A stretch of DNA of 64,000 nt from Brevundimonas diminuta (GCF_022654015.1 NZ_CP073063.1:1984001-2048000), one strand, 5' to 3'. Shown: positions 13,614 through 22,963, counted from the stretch's first letter. Notes: generated from the letters alone by a model not told the origin. A program made the numbers and translations.

Positions 13614-16123
13614 GACTCGCCGTCCGCTTTGCCCGCCGCGAACTCCGTTCCGGAATTGCGGGGTTTAGAATCTTTCTGGCCTGTCTGGCGCTGGGCGTGG
13701 CGGCGATCGCCGCCTCCGGATCGACTGCGGAGGCCTTCCGCCAGGGGCTGGCCAGTCAGGCGCGGGAGATTCTCGGCGGCGATGTCGTCTTCAGCCTCGA
13801 CCAGGGCCGGTTCAGCCCTGACCAACGCGCAGCCTTCGCCGCCCTGGGGCCCGCCGCCTATTCGGTGCGAGCCAACGGCATGGCCGAGACCGGAACCGGT
13901 CAGCGTCGTCTGGTCGATATGCGCGGGGTCGACGCCGCCTACCCCTTGGTCGGCGCGGTAGAACTGTCGGGCGCCCCTGATCTGGCTACGGCCTTGCGCG
14001 TCGAGAACGGCTTAGCGGGTGCCGTCGTGGAGCAGGCCCTGCTGGACCGATTGAATCTCAAGCTCGGCGACACCTTCACCGTCGGCGGCGCGCGGTTCGT
14101 CGCCCGCGCCGTCCTTCTGGCCGAACCCGACCGCCTGGGTCGGGGCTTTGCGCTCGGGCCGCGCGTGGTGACGACCGTCCCCGCCGTCGAACAGGCCGGC
14201 CTGCTCGCCCCCGGCGGCCTGTTCGGCGAGGCGGTGCGTATCGCCCTTCCTGCCGACGTCGACCCCAAGGCCGCCATCGCGGGTATCGAAAAACGGTTTC
14301 CGCAAAGCCGGCTCGAGGCGCGAGACCGATCGGAGGCCGCCGCCGGCGCCGGACGGCTGATCGATCAGCTGGAGTATTTCCTGGGCTTCATCGGTCTGGC
14401 CTCCCTGGTGGCCGGCGGACTCGGCGTCGGGGGCGCCGTCTCGGCCTATCTGGAGGGGCGCAAACCATCGATCGCGACGCTGAAGGCGCTCGGCGCCGAG
14501 GGCGGGCTGATCCGCGACATCTATCTGATCCAGATCGGCGTGCTGGCCGCCGTCGGGGTCGCCATCGGGCTCGTGATCGGGGCCGTCGCGCCGCTCGTCA
14601 TCGGCGTGCTGGCGAAGGACAGCCTGCCCATCCCCGCCCTCTTCGCGGTCTATCCGGCGCCACTGGTCAAGGCCGGAGCGTTCGGCCTTCTGGCGGCCGC
14701 AGCCTTCGCGCTCGCGCCCTTGGCCCGCGCCCGCGCCACGCCGCCTTCCGCCTTGTTCCGTCGCCAGCTTACCGACCGACCTATTCTCGGCGTCGAACTG
14801 GCCTTCGCTGTCCTGGCCGCCATCGGCCTGGCGGGTCTGGCCTTTTGGACAGCGCCGTCCAAACTTGCAGCGGCCGCCCTGATCGGCGGCACGGTCGTCG
14901 CCTTCGCCCTTCTGTGGGCGCTCGGCCGTGCGGCGGCCTTCCTGGCCGGGCGTTTGAGACGACACGCCGGCGGAGCGGTGCGGCTGGGGTTGGCCAATCT
15001 CGCCGGCCCGCGCTCGGCGGCGCGCACCGCCTCCCCCGCCATCGGCCTGGGTGTTGCGCTTTTGGCCATGGTGGTCCTGATCCAGTCCAGCCTGCTGGGC
15101 CAGATCACCGAGGTCGCGCCACGATCAGCCCCATCCGTCGTCTTCACCGAAATCCCCGCTGATCGCGGCGCGGCGTTCGATGCGGCGGTGGCGAAGGTGA
15201 TGGCGACGCCCGGACCGGATCGCTATCGGCGCCTGCCCCTGCTGACCGGGCGTATCGTGCGGTTGAAGGGCGCGCCGGTCAACGTAGATGCCCTGCCTCA
15301 AGGCGAACGCTGGGCCTTCGATCAGGATATTCTCCTGACCGCCCTGGCCGGCTCGCCGGACGATGCGAATGTCGTGTCCGGCAAATGGTGGGCCGCCGAC
15401 TATGCCGGTCCGCCTCAGATCGCGCTCTCGCAGGATCTGGCCAAGGCCGCCGATCTCAAGGTGGGCGACAGCCTGACCCTGCAGCTGCTGGGCCGCGAGA
15501 TGGAGGTGCGCATCGCCGCCCTTCGTCGGACCGAGCCGGGCGGGTTCGGGACCAACTTCCTGCTAGTCCTCAACGCCGCCGCCATCGAAGGCGCCAATCC
15601 GCGCAGCGTCGCCATCGCCCGCGCCTCACCCGCCGAAGAACGCGCCCTGACACAGGCGCTGGGCGCAGACTTCCGAGAGGTGAACATCATCAGCGTGCGC
15701 GAGCAGCTCGAGGCCGCCGCCACCCTGTTCGACCGTCTCGCCCTGGCCATTCGCGGGGCCGCGGCCGTCGCCGGCCTTGCGGGCCTGCTCGTCCTCATCG
15801 GGGCCATTGCGGCGGGCGTGCGCGAGCGGGCGCGTGAGGCCGCCGTCCTCAAGGTGCTGGGCGGTTCTCACGCCCAGATCCTGACCGCCTACCTCGTTGA
15901 ATACAGCCTGGTCGGCGCCATCGCCGGTCTCGCCGGCCTTCTTCTCGGCGCCGCCGGCGCCTGGCCGGTCGTGACGCTCGCGTTCAAGGCGACCTGGAGC
16001 GTGGACTGGACCGGCGTCGTTCTTCTTCTCACCAGCGCCACGGGCGTCGCGGCTCTTGGCGGGGGTGTGGCGGCTCTACACGCCCTGTCGCGTCGCCCGG
16101 CGCCGGTTCTTCGGTCGGTTTGA
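13610..16123 (+). CDS. ABC transporter permease, YbbP type (FtsX-like domains)
   Basis: An 837-residue membrane protein with one N-terminal membrane segment, a large periplasmic region, then two FtsX-type four-helix modules: helices near residues 250-370 with SAYLEGRKPSIATLKALG, and helices near 700-830 with VRERAREAAVLKVLGGSHAQ. The latter motif is the coupling-helix region of FtsX-family permeases. It is encoded with its ATPase (4-bp overlap). The last 98 bases of the gene are part of a 326-bp tandem duplication, so a second copy of its C-terminal 30 codons lies just downstream. Confidence 0.92.
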   Translation: MRLAVRFARRELRSGIAGFRIFLACLALGVAAIAASGSTAEAFRQGLASQAREILGGDVVFSLDQGRFSPDQRAAFAALGPAAYSVRANGMAETGTGQRRLVDMRGVDAAYPLVGAVELSGAPDLATALRVENGLAGAVVEQALLDRLNLKLGDTFTVGGARFVARAVLLAEPDRLGRGFALGPRVVTTVPAVEQAGLLAPGGLFGEAVRIALPADVDPKAAIAGIEKRFPQSRLEARDRSEAAAGAGRLIDQLEYFLGFIGLASLVAGGLGVGGAVSAYLEGRKPSIATLKALGAEGGLIRDIYLIQIGVLAAVGVAIGLVIGAVAPLVIGVLAKDSLPIPALFAVYPAPLVKAGAFGLLAAAAFALAPLARARATPPSALFRRQLTDRPILGVELAFAVLAAIGLAGLAFWTAPSKLAAAALIGGTVVAFALLWALGRAAAFLAGRLRRHAGGAVRLGLANLAGPRSAARTASPAIGLGVALLAMVVLIQSSLLGQITEVAPRSAPSVVFTEIPADRGAAFDAAVAKVMATPGPDRYRRLPLLTGRIVRLKGAPVNVDALPQGERWAFDQDILLTALAGSPDDANVVSGKWWAADYAGPPQIALSQDLAKAADLKVGDSLTLQLLGREMEVRIAALRRTEPGGFGTNFLLVLNAAAIEGANPRSVAIARASPAEERALTQALGADFREVNIISVREQLEAAATLFDRLALAIRGAAAVAGLAGLLVLIGAIAAGVRERAREAAVLKVLGGSHAQILTAYLVEYSLVGAIAGLAGLLLGAAGAWPVVTLAFKATWSVDWTGVVLLLTSATGVAALGGGVAALHALSRRPAPVLRSV

Positions 16124-16351
16124 TTGGAATGGTAACGTCCAGTTCGTCTGGATGCCGGTTCGGAAAATTGAGCACGGTGCATAGCGGCTAACGTCGTCCT
16201 ATGACGGCGGCTCTATCGATCCGCCTCGCCTGCTGGAGCGTCAAACGCTTGCCACGCGAGAACTCTGCGCGGCCAGGCCCCCGCGAGCCGAAGGTGGCGA
16301 AACGGGCTTCTTTCGGCTGAAGCATGGTGCGGGGATTGCCGTTGCTGCCGG
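16026..16351. repeat. 326-bp tandem duplication, copy A
   Basis: Contains the 3' end of the permease gene, the intergenic region and the last about 55 codons of a pectinesterase (minus strand). It is followed directly by copy B. The middle, from the permease end through the spacer to the pectinesterase stop region, is essentially identical between copies, while both coding flanks differ at many, mostly silent, positions. Confidence 0.9.
16188..16351 (-). pseudogene. Orphan C-terminal fragment of a pectinesterase
   Basis: Reads GNPRTMLQPKEARFATFGSR, then GPGRAEFSRGKRLTLQQARR and IDRAAVIGRR with stop, matching the C-terminus of the intact gene at 16514 apart from conservative changes (ED to KE, D to E, L to I). 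There is no 5' part, as the duplication junction at 16351/16352 cuts it off. The pattern of silent and conservative differences shows that the fragment diverged as part of a working gene before it was placed here. Confidence 0.8.
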
Positions 16352-16677
16352 TTCTCACCAGCGCCACGGGCGTCGCGGCTCTGGGCGGGGGTGTGGCGGC
16401 CCTGCACGCCCTGTCGCGTCGCCCGGCGCCGGTTCTTCGGTCGGTTTGATTGGAATGGTAACGTCCAGTTCGTCTGGATGCCGGTTCGGAAAATTGAGCA
16501 CGGTGCATAGCGGCTAACGTCGTCCTATGACGGCGGCTCTATCGAGCCGCCTCGCCTGCTGAAGCGTCAGACGTTTGCCCCGCGAAAAGTCGGCGCGACC
16601 AGGACCGCGCGAGCCGAAGGTGGCGAAACGGGCGTCTTCGGGCTGAAGCATTGTGCGGGGATTGCCGTCGCGGCCGG
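16352..16677. repeat. 326-bp tandem duplication, copy B
   Basis: Second copy. Its left part is a loose 3' end of the permease gene with a stop at 16447-16449; its right part is the genuine 3' end of the intact pectinesterase gene. The two halves therefore belong to the two different complete genes: copy A completes the permease, copy B completes the pectinesterase. Confidence 0.9.
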
Positions 16678-17626
16678 TGTACCACATCTCGGTCCAGCCC
16701 GCCGACGCGATATGGTCGTCCATCCAGCAGTCGAGGAAGGTCGCTGCGCCGACAAACTTCGGATCGCCGTACCGACCATCAGGGAAGGTGCTGGACGGTC
16801 GCCAGGGGCGTCCCAGAAACACGGAATGGCGCGGAACACCGGCGTCCCTGGTGAGACGGCAATCGTGGAAGACAAAGCCGTAGTCTTGCTCAATCGGCGT
16901 GCTTGGAGCGACGATATAGCCTTCGACCGGATCAGCGGGACGCAGTCGCGATCGGATTTCGCAACGTTCGAACCAGGCACGCCCCGCGCCGAAGATGAAG
17001 TCATAGCTGCCGGTGATCAGGCAGTTTTCGAACAACGTCGCGCCCGCGTCGGGGAACAGGGTGTCCTGGTAGCTGAGGATGTCGCAGTCGCGGACCACGG
17101 CGCGATCCGACCCTTTGTCCATCATCAGGGCCACGGCCTGGGGACCCGCGCCATTGTGCGAGTGCAGGCCGTTGGGCTTGGTCATTTCCGCCAGACCGTC
17201 GAAGGCGTTGTTGATCGTCAGGCGCTCGGCGTGAAAGTCGGGCGCCCGCACGAACAGGGTCGGGGTGCGGAACGTGCCCCACATCCGGCCATCCGGCGCC
17301 GCAAGTCCCGACGCCGCCAAATGATTGATGACCGAGGCCGAGCGATCTTCGCCAATCAGATGAATGAAGGGTTTGTCGACGATGACCTGCTCGGTCCAGA
17401 TGCCGCGCGTGATGAGGATGCGAAAAGGCTTTCGCCCGTCCGCCGGTGCGGCGGCGATGGCCGCGGAAAGCGTGGAATAGGAAGGCGCGCCGATACGGCG
17501 ACCGGCGTCGCTGGTCCCTAGCACAGCATCGTAGGGCGCCACAGCGGCCCAAGAAGACGCCGGCGCCATCATCGGCAAAGCTGCGGCGGCGACAAGCGCC
17601 TGACGGCGCGAGAATGACAAACGCAT
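16514..17626 (-). CDS. Pectinesterase (pectin methylesterase), exported
   Basis: A 370-residue carbohydrate esterase family 8 enzyme that removes methyl groups from pectin. It has a signal sequence (SRRQALVAAAALPMMAPASS) with a twin-arginine-like start and likely cleavage after SWA. Active-site blocks are present: GPQAVALM, YQDTLF (first catalytic Asp), GSYDFIFGAGRAWFE (second Asp) and LGRPWRPSST (Arg and Trp). It lies downstream of a TonB receptor with its own sigma and anti-sigma genes, which points to use of pectin fragments. A terminator between it and the receptor gene suggests a separate promoter. Confidence 0.93.
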   Translation of the reverse strand: MRLSFSRRQALVAAAALPMMAPASSWAAVAPYDAVLGTSDAGRRIGAPSYSTLSAAIAAAPADGRKPFRILITRGIWTEQVIVDKPFIHLIGEDRSASVINHLAASGLAAPDGRMWGTFRTPTLFVRAPDFHAERLTINNAFDGLAEMTKPNGLHSHNGAGPQAVALMMDKGSDRAVVRDCDILSYQDTLFPDAGATLFENCLITGSYDFIFGAGRAWFERCEIRSRLRPADPVEGYIVAPSTPIEQDYGFVFHDCRLTRDAGVPRHSVFLGRPWRPSSTFPDGRYGDPKFVGAATFLDCWMDDHIASAGWTEMWYTGRDGNPRTMLQPEDARFATFGSRGPGRADFSRGKRLTLQQARRLDRAAVIGRR

Positions 17627-17640
17627 GAGAGCCCCTGATG

Positions 17641-17677
17641 AAAAAGAGGGCGCCGGCCGACAGGTCGGCCAGCGCCC
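17641..17677 (-). terminator. Rho-independent terminator after the TonB receptor gene
   Basis: GGGCGCCGGCCGAC (17648-17661) pairs with GTCGGCCAGCGCCC (17664-17677), with one mismatch, around a tiny loop. On the minus strand it is followed by CTCTTTTT. It lies between the receptor stop and the pectinesterase start. Confidence 0.8.
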
Positions 17678-17703
17678 AGTCTCCCGGAGGAGTTGGGAGT
17701 GTC

Positions 17704-20700
17704 TTAGAAGGTGTAGCGGACGCCGAAGTTGTACTGCCTTCCGGTGTGCGAATAGACGTAGATGCTGTCGCGACGGCTATCGGTGTACTGCTCGTTAAAG
17801 GCGTCGGTCAGGTTCAGGCCTTCGAACGTCACCTTGATGCGGTCCGTCAAAGCATAGGAGGCCGAGGCGTCCACCGTCACGATGTCGCGCACGCCATCGA
17901 TGTCATTGGTGCTGGTGCCGCTAGGGACCGCGGTCAGATATCGATCGCGATAGGCAGCCGAGACGCGGGCGCTGAACCGATCGTCTTCGTAATAGAGGGT
18001 GGCGTTGTAGGCGGTCTTCGAAAGGCCGAGCAGATCGTTTTCAACGAAGCCCGTCGGTGATCGCGAGGAAATATAGCTGATCTTGGAGTCCACCAGCGTG
18101 ACGTTGAAGATGGCGCCGAGATTGTCGAACGGTCCGGGCAGGAAGGTGAAGGGCTGTTGGTAGCTGACCTCGATCCCCTTCAGCGGACCGCCCTCGGTGT
18201 TCACTGGCTGGCTGAACAGGAAGACGTCGCTGGGCGAAACTCCCAAGCCGTTCAGCAACTCCAGCGGCAAGCCGGATTGGTTGAAGGGCTGAGACGTCCG
18301 AGAGGTTTGAATGTAGCTTTCGATGTCCTTGTAGAACAGGCCGACGGACAGCAGGGCGTCAGGCGCGAAATACCATTCCGCCGACAAGTCGTAGGTCGTG
18401 GCGCGAATGGGATCCAGATACGGATTGCCCGAACTGACGCTGAACACGCCGACCGTGCTGAGGCTGCCGCCCGGCGTTACACTGCCCAGGTTTGGACGGG
18501 TCATGACCTTGGCGGCGCCGAACCGCACCAGGAAGTCCGGCGTAACCTCCGCCGTCAGATTCAGTGCCGGCAAAACGTCGTCATAGTCGCGATCGACGGT
18601 CGTCTGCTGCGCGGCGCCGGCAACCAGTTGATAGCCGGTCGAGCTCTGCTTCGTCTTGACGTAGCGCACACCAATGTCGCCGCGTACCGGCACGGCGCCG
18701 AGTTCGGTGTCGAAGTCGAGCTGCAGGTAGACCGCCGAGTCTTTCTCGGTAACATTGCGGATGTTGCCGCGGGCATTGGCGTTGGAGGCGCCGCTGAGTT
18801 CGAACAGTCCCGTGCCGCTGTAGATGTTGAACAGGTCGGCAAAGGCGTTGAGGTTCGGCGCGATCCAGTTCGTGACCGTGCCGTTTGGCGCACCGAGATT
18901 GCGACCAAAACCACTGACCAACTCGGTCAGGCTGGCCAGGGTCACGCCGGCGGGCAGTTGCGGCACCACGCCCTCGTTGACCCGCGCCAGCGCCCAGGAG
19001 TCGAACTCATATTCCTTGTAGTTCACCCCGGCCTTCAACGTCAGTGACGGCGTCAGATCGTAGCCGCCGTCAAGTTGCGCGGTCTTTATCGTGTTAGTGA
19101 CGCCCTGCGGTCGCAGGCGGATTTCCGAGCGCGCCGCCCCGAAGTTGTAGGCCAGCGGGTCGGTCACGTCATAGCCGAACCGGATCAATGGCGCGTTGCG
19201 GTTTTCGCGATAGTCGTATGAGTAGTTGTCCGAATTTTCTCGGTTCAGAATGACGGTCGTCTGGATCGGATTGTCAAAATCAGACTTGGAATAGCCCACC
19301 AAGCCCTTGATCCTGAACCGGTCGCTGAACGCGTGCTCCAGGCTCAGCGTGCCTTGTGTGTATTCGGTGTCGAGCTCGTCGTAGCGGGTTTCCGTCTCCA
19401 CATCGACGTCGTCGAACAGGCCGTAGACCATGTCGCCGTTGGCATCGATGACGCCGTCGCGCACGATGATTTCTGGTCGGCCGCCCTGCGACGCGTTGCG
19501 CGCGAAGGACAGGGCTTCCAGCCAGTTTTCCTGACGCGTGGCTTTGAAGTCGGAGTAGAGCAGGTCAAGATTGATCAGCGTCTGTTCCTGCGGGCGGAAC
19601 TGTAGCGATCCCGTCAGGCCCAGCCGCTCCTGATCGTGCGTCAGTCGGCCGTAACGCGGAAACCGGGGCGTATAGACGTCGGCCCGCCTCGCATCGGCAA
19701 AGGGCGATGCGGGATTATAGCCGCCGGCCTCGGTTCCGTTCAGCCAGCCGCCGGAGCCATGCCCCTCCTCAAGTAGGCGACGCTTGGTGTAGGCCATTGA
19801 GACGAGGGCTCCGAGACGCCCATCCATCCAGGTATTGCTGGCGAGTGCCGCGAACCGCGGGTCCCATTCCTGGGACAGATCATTGTAGCCGTATTGGCCC
19901 GACACGACGAGGTTGGCCCCGGCGTAATCGAACGGACGACCGGTCTGCAGATCGACCGTAGCGCCCAACGACCCCTCTTCCGTTTCGGCCGAAGCGGTCT
20001 TGCGGACCGTAATGCTGTTGAAAAGCTCGGATGCGAAGACGTTGAAGTCGAAGGCTCGGTTGCGGTTGGCGCCGCCTGAGCTGTCGGTGCCCGACGCAGT
20101 GCTCTGTCCCTCCACGCCGTTGATGCGGACGCGCGTGAACTGCGGACCAAGGCCGCGCACCGTGATCTGACGGCCTTCGCCGGCGTCGCGTGCGATAGAG
20201 ACGCCAGGCACCCGCTGAATGGACTCCGCAAGGTTGGCGTCCGGAAAATCGGCCATGTCCTCGGCCTTGATCACATCCACGACGCCATTGGCTCGTCGCT
20301 TGGCCGTCAGCGCGCTGCCTAATGACGCACGGAAACCGGTTACCACGATAGTTTCAACTTCGTCCGCCTGGTCTTCGACCTCGCTCCCCTGGGCCACGGT
20401 CTGGGGCGCGACGCTCGCGCCGGCGAGCACTGCCGTTCGGCCGTTGTTGGAGGCCACCACCAAGTTGCTGCCCTGCAGGAGCCGACCCAGGCCCTGATCA
20501 ACCGAATAGACGCCTTGCACAGCGGCGGTTCGCTGTCCTGCGACCGCGTCGGTCGACGCCAGGATTTGCAGATCCGCTTGGCGTGCGAAGGCCGGCACGC
20601 CGGTCGAGGCAGGCTGCGCGGGGACATTGAATTGTCTGGCCTGGGCCTGAACTGACCCGGCGCCGGCCAGCGCCATCGTGCTGACGGCAATCATCAGCGA

Positions 20701-20733
20701 CGCCTTCGCGCCTTGGTTTCGCGACATGGCCAT
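17704..20733 (-). CDS. TonB-dependent receptor with N-terminal STN domain
   Basis: A 1009-residue outer membrane receptor. Order: signal peptide (to about residue 31, cleaving after VQA), STN signalling domain (about 45-100, PAFARQADLQILASTDAVAG), linker, TonB-box-like ETIVVTGFRASL, plug domain with DFPDANLAESIQRVPGVSI, then the beta barrel ending in an aromatic YNFGVRYTF. GGGAGGG lies seven bases before ATG 20733. The STN domain and the adjacent FecR and sigma genes indicate surface signalling: ligand binding outside would release the sigma factor. With the pectinesterase next door the ligand is probably a pectin-derived oligosaccharide rather than iron; that is inference. Confidence 0.92.
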   Translation of the reverse strand: MAMSRNQGAKASLMIAVSTMALAGAGSVQAQARQFNVPAQPASTGVPAFARQADLQILASTDAVAGQRTAAVQGVYSVDQGLGRLLQGSNLVVASNNGRTAVLAGASVAPQTVAQGSEVEDQADEVETIVVTGFRASLGSALTAKRRANGVVDVIKAEDMADFPDANLAESIQRVPGVSIARDAGEGRQITVRGLGPQFTRVRINGVEGQSTASGTDSSGGANRNRAFDFNVFASELFNSITVRKTASAETEEGSLGATVDLQTGRPFDYAGANLVVSGQYGYNDLSQEWDPRFAALASNTWMDGRLGALVSMAYTKRRLLEEGHGSGGWLNGTEAGGYNPASPFADARRADVYTPRFPRYGRLTHDQERLGLTGSLQFRPQEQTLINLDLLYSDFKATRQENWLEALSFARNASQGGRPEIIVRDGVIDANGDMVYGLFDDVDVETETRYDELDTEYTQGTLSLEHAFSDRFRIKGLVGYSKSDFDNPIQTTVILNRENSDNYSYDYRENRNAPLIRFGYDVTDPLAYNFGAARSEIRLRPQGVTNTIKTAQLDGGYDLTPSLTLKAGVNYKEYEFDSWALARVNEGVVPQLPAGVTLASLTELVSGFGRNLGAPNGTVTNWIAPNLNAFADLFNIYSGTGLFELSGASNANARGNIRNVTEKDSAVYLQLDFDTELGAVPVRGDIGVRYVKTKQSSTGYQLVAGAAQQTTVDRDYDDVLPALNLTAEVTPDFLVRFGAAKVMTRPNLGSVTPGGSLSTVGVFSVSSGNPYLDPIRATTYDLSAEWYFAPDALLSVGLFYKDIESYIQTSRTSQPFNQSGLPLELLNGLGVSPSDVFLFSQPVNTEGGPLKGIEVSYQQPFTFLPGPFDNLGAIFNVTLVDSKISYISSRSPTGFVENDLLGLSKTAYNATLYYEDDRFSARVSAAYRDRYLTAVPSGTSTNDIDGVRDIVTVDASASYALTDRIKVTFEGLNLTDAFNEQYTDSRRDSIYVYSHTGRQYNFGVRYTF

Positions 20734-20840
20734 GCGTCGGCCCTCCCTTTTTCTGTTTCCTGGTTCCCGGACCCTTCTTCGAGGGTTCCGAGAGTCTCGA
20801 TGTTCGACGATCGACTTTCCGTCGCCGGACGAAAAAAGAT

Positions 20841-21785
20841 TTATCCCGCGCCACCCAACATGATGACATCTGCGCCCACCTTCACGCTCGCGTCATGGGC
20901 AACGCCCACCGCCTGGGCGAAGCTTTCCGGTTCGTTGGTGCGGAACCATCCGACCACGGTGCGGCCTTCCAGATCCGGATCGACGATCACGATCTTGCGG
21001 TTGTTGTAGCGGTTGAACTCAGCTGCCGCCGCGCCAATCGTGTCGCCATCCAGAACAATCTGCCCCTCTCGCCAAGACAGAGCCCGGTCCATTTCCAGCG
21101 GACGCTTCACCGGACTGGACGCGCCGGCCTGGTCGCTGACGAACACCTGTTCACCGGCGGCGACGCGGCGGCGCATTTTTCCAGCGCCCTTGTCGCTCCA
21201 GACCTCCACGACGCCTTCCGTTACGCGAACTTCGGCCCCGCCGGACTTGCGGCGAACGGAGAAGGCAGTGCCGACCGCTTGGACGCGGACATCGCCCGCC
21301 GCCACAACGAAAGGCCGCGCTCGATCTTTTGCGACCTGAAACCAGGCCTCTCCCTGGTCAAGGGTCACGGCGCGTTCGGCCTTCTGAAAGCGGATGTCCA
21401 AAGTCGTGTCGGTGTTAATCGCCGCCATAGACCCGTCGGCCAGAGGTACGCGGCGGATTTCTCCCACCAGGGTGCGATAGCGCTGGCGCGACAAGATCGG
21501 CGTCAGGACGACCCCGGCCGCGACGGCCGCCGCCAATCCCATTCCCCCGAGAAGCACGCGGCGGTTGGGCTTCGCCGGCGCGCGGTGCGTTTGGGTCTGA
21601 GGCATAGGCTCGACCATCAAGGCCATGACCGCTCGCGCCCGCCATAAAGCGCCCTCACGACGGCTGTCGCCAGCGAGCCAGTCGTCCAAAGCCGCCTGGT
21701 CGGACGCGCTCATCACGTTTGCGTCCAGTCGAGCGGCCCAATCGGCCGCCACCGCGTCGATCTCTGTGGAGGCTTCACGGCTCAT
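20841..21785 (-). CDS. FecR-type anti-sigma factor / signal transducer
   Basis: A 314-residue inner membrane protein. The N-terminal cytoplasmic part has the DUF4880-type motif AADWAARLDANVMSASDQAA with LDDWLAGDSRREGALWRARA. One membrane segment (about 72-90, VLLGGMGLAAAVAAGVVL) is followed by the periplasmic FecR domain (TLVGEIRRVPLADGSMAAIN, then DQGEAWFQVAKDRARPFVV) and a C-terminal STN-like segment. It would carry the signal from the receptor STN domain to the sigma factor. The start overlaps the sigma gene stop by four bases. Confidence 0.93.
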   Translation of the reverse strand: MSREASTEIDAVAADWAARLDANVMSASDQAALDDWLAGDSRREGALWRARAVMALMVEPMPQTQTHRAPAKPNRRVLLGGMGLAAAVAAGVVLTPILSRQRYRTLVGEIRRVPLADGSMAAINTDTTLDIRFQKAERAVTLDQGEAWFQVAKDRARPFVVAAGDVRVQAVGTAFSVRRKSGGAEVRVTEGVVEVWSDKGAGKMRRRVAAGEQVFVSDQAGASSPVKRPLEMDRALSWREGQIVLDGDTIGAAAAEFNRYNNRKIVIVDPDLEGRTVVGWFRTNEPESFAQAVGVAHDASVKVGADVIMLGGAG

Positions 21786-22369
21786 GCCCGCCGCTCCCCG
21801 GTCGATGATGGGGCGACAGTGGCGTCAGCCTTGGCCAAGCCTGCCAGCACGGCTTTCAGCCCGCGCGCCGCTTCGTTCTCGACCACGTTCTCCGTTACGC
21901 CCAACTGGCGCGCGATCTCCTTTTGCGACAGCCCCATCACGCGGCGCATCTCGAAGATGCGTCGGCTGCGTTCGGGCAATGTGGCGACGATCTTCATTAC
22001 GCGTTCGAGTTCCTTGCGTCCCCCGGCGATACGCTCGGGCGACGGTTCGTCCCACTCGATGCGCAGGGCGTCGATTTCCGTCACGGCGTCGATCCGGACA
22101 ATCCGGGCGCGGCGCATCTGCTCAAGCACGACGGACCGCGCGGTCTGGAAGAAATAGGCGCGAGGACTCTCGATCTGCTCGACCGCCTTCAGGTTGGCCA
22201 ATCGGCAATACGATTCCTGAATTACATCATCGACATCGTTGGAGGTCACAAGCGATCGTCGAAGCCAAGCGCGAACGTCCTGCTCGTGGGGCAGGATTTC
22301 ACGCCCCAACCAGCGAACCCGTTCTTGTTCTGATTTCCCACCGTCTTGAGCCAAATCCACTTCCCCCAT
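21782..22369 (-). CDS. ECF sigma factor, FecI type
   Basis: A 195-residue extracytoplasmic-function sigma factor. Region 2 is visible as VTSNDVDDVIQESYCRLANL and the ESPRAYFFQTARSVVLEQMR segment; region 4 as LPERSRRIFEMRRVMGLSQK followed by EIARQLGVTENVVE (helix-turn-helix). It is the first gene of the fecI-fecR-receptor series on the minus strand and should drive the receptor gene when released by the FecR protein. No ribosome site is obvious ahead of ATG 22369. Confidence 0.92.
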   Translation of the reverse strand: MGEVDLAQDGGKSEQERVRWLGREILPHEQDVRAWLRRSLVTSNDVDDVIQESYCRLANLKAVEQIESPRAYFFQTARSVVLEQMRRARIVRIDAVTEIDALRIEWDEPSPERIAGGRKELERVMKIVATLPERSRRIFEMRRVMGLSQKEIARQLGVTENVVENEAARGLKAVLAGLAKADATVAPSSTGERRA

Positions 22370-22690
22370 TGGTCACGATGCGCGGCAGTGGCGTTTCCGT
22401 CAAAATACAACATTCGGAAGCTGGGGCATGTAAAGAGGTGCCGATGCGCAGTGCCCAGCGTTGTGTGGATGGCGCTGACAGCATTGAGCAACTACGGCGA
22501 AACCAAAGCCACGCACGGCATGCCGGTGCGGCGTGCGGCGCTGGCCGCCCAGTTGTACTCCTGTCCCAGAAATCCGCCCGACCCTCGCCCTCACGATCAT
22601 GGTGTGTGCACGCGGGTGCCGATATGCTCCGTGCGGTGTGGCTGACCGAGAGAAGACTCAGCCGAACTCAGGCTGAAGCGATTGTGCAGT

Positions 22691-22709
22691 GTCCATTCTT
22701 AGAGCGGAC
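22691..22709 (+). repeat. Isolated palindrome resembling the array repeats
   Basis: GTCCATTCTTAGAGCGGAC: only the outer arms (GTCC and GCGGAC) resemble the array repeats at 5.2 to 11.1 kb. It lies outside the island, which argues that this sequence type may be dispersed rather than confined to an array. Confidence 0.35.
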
Positions 22710-22963
22710 ATGCGAACTTCCGCCATGAGTCAGTAACGGACAAACTGCCGCCCCCGAATCTTATCCACAGGAACGCGGCGGAAGGAAAATTTGACGATGC
22801 CACAGCTCTGGCAACGTATGCCGTTGCAACATTGCTTGGATCAGAACCTGCAACAGCCTTCTGGTCGCTGATCGAAAATAAATTCACTATATACAGTGTT
22901 TTAGGGGCGCAACAGTCGCCGAACTTGTCCCATCTGCGAAATATGATGGTTAGGCTGAGGTAG
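22703..22963 (+). pseudogene. Possible gene remnant without start codon
   Basis: The frame opens after TAG 22700-22702 and ends at TAG 22961-22963, seven bases before the convergent nnrD stop. It has no ATG, GTG or TTG in its first half. The translation looks protein-like (KFDDATALATYAVATLLGSE, then PATAFWSLIENKFTIYSVLG, then SPNLSHLRNMM). An ATG at 22725 in another phase is quickly closed, so one frameshift could join it. It may be the tail of a decayed gene, or chance. Confidence 0.25.
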
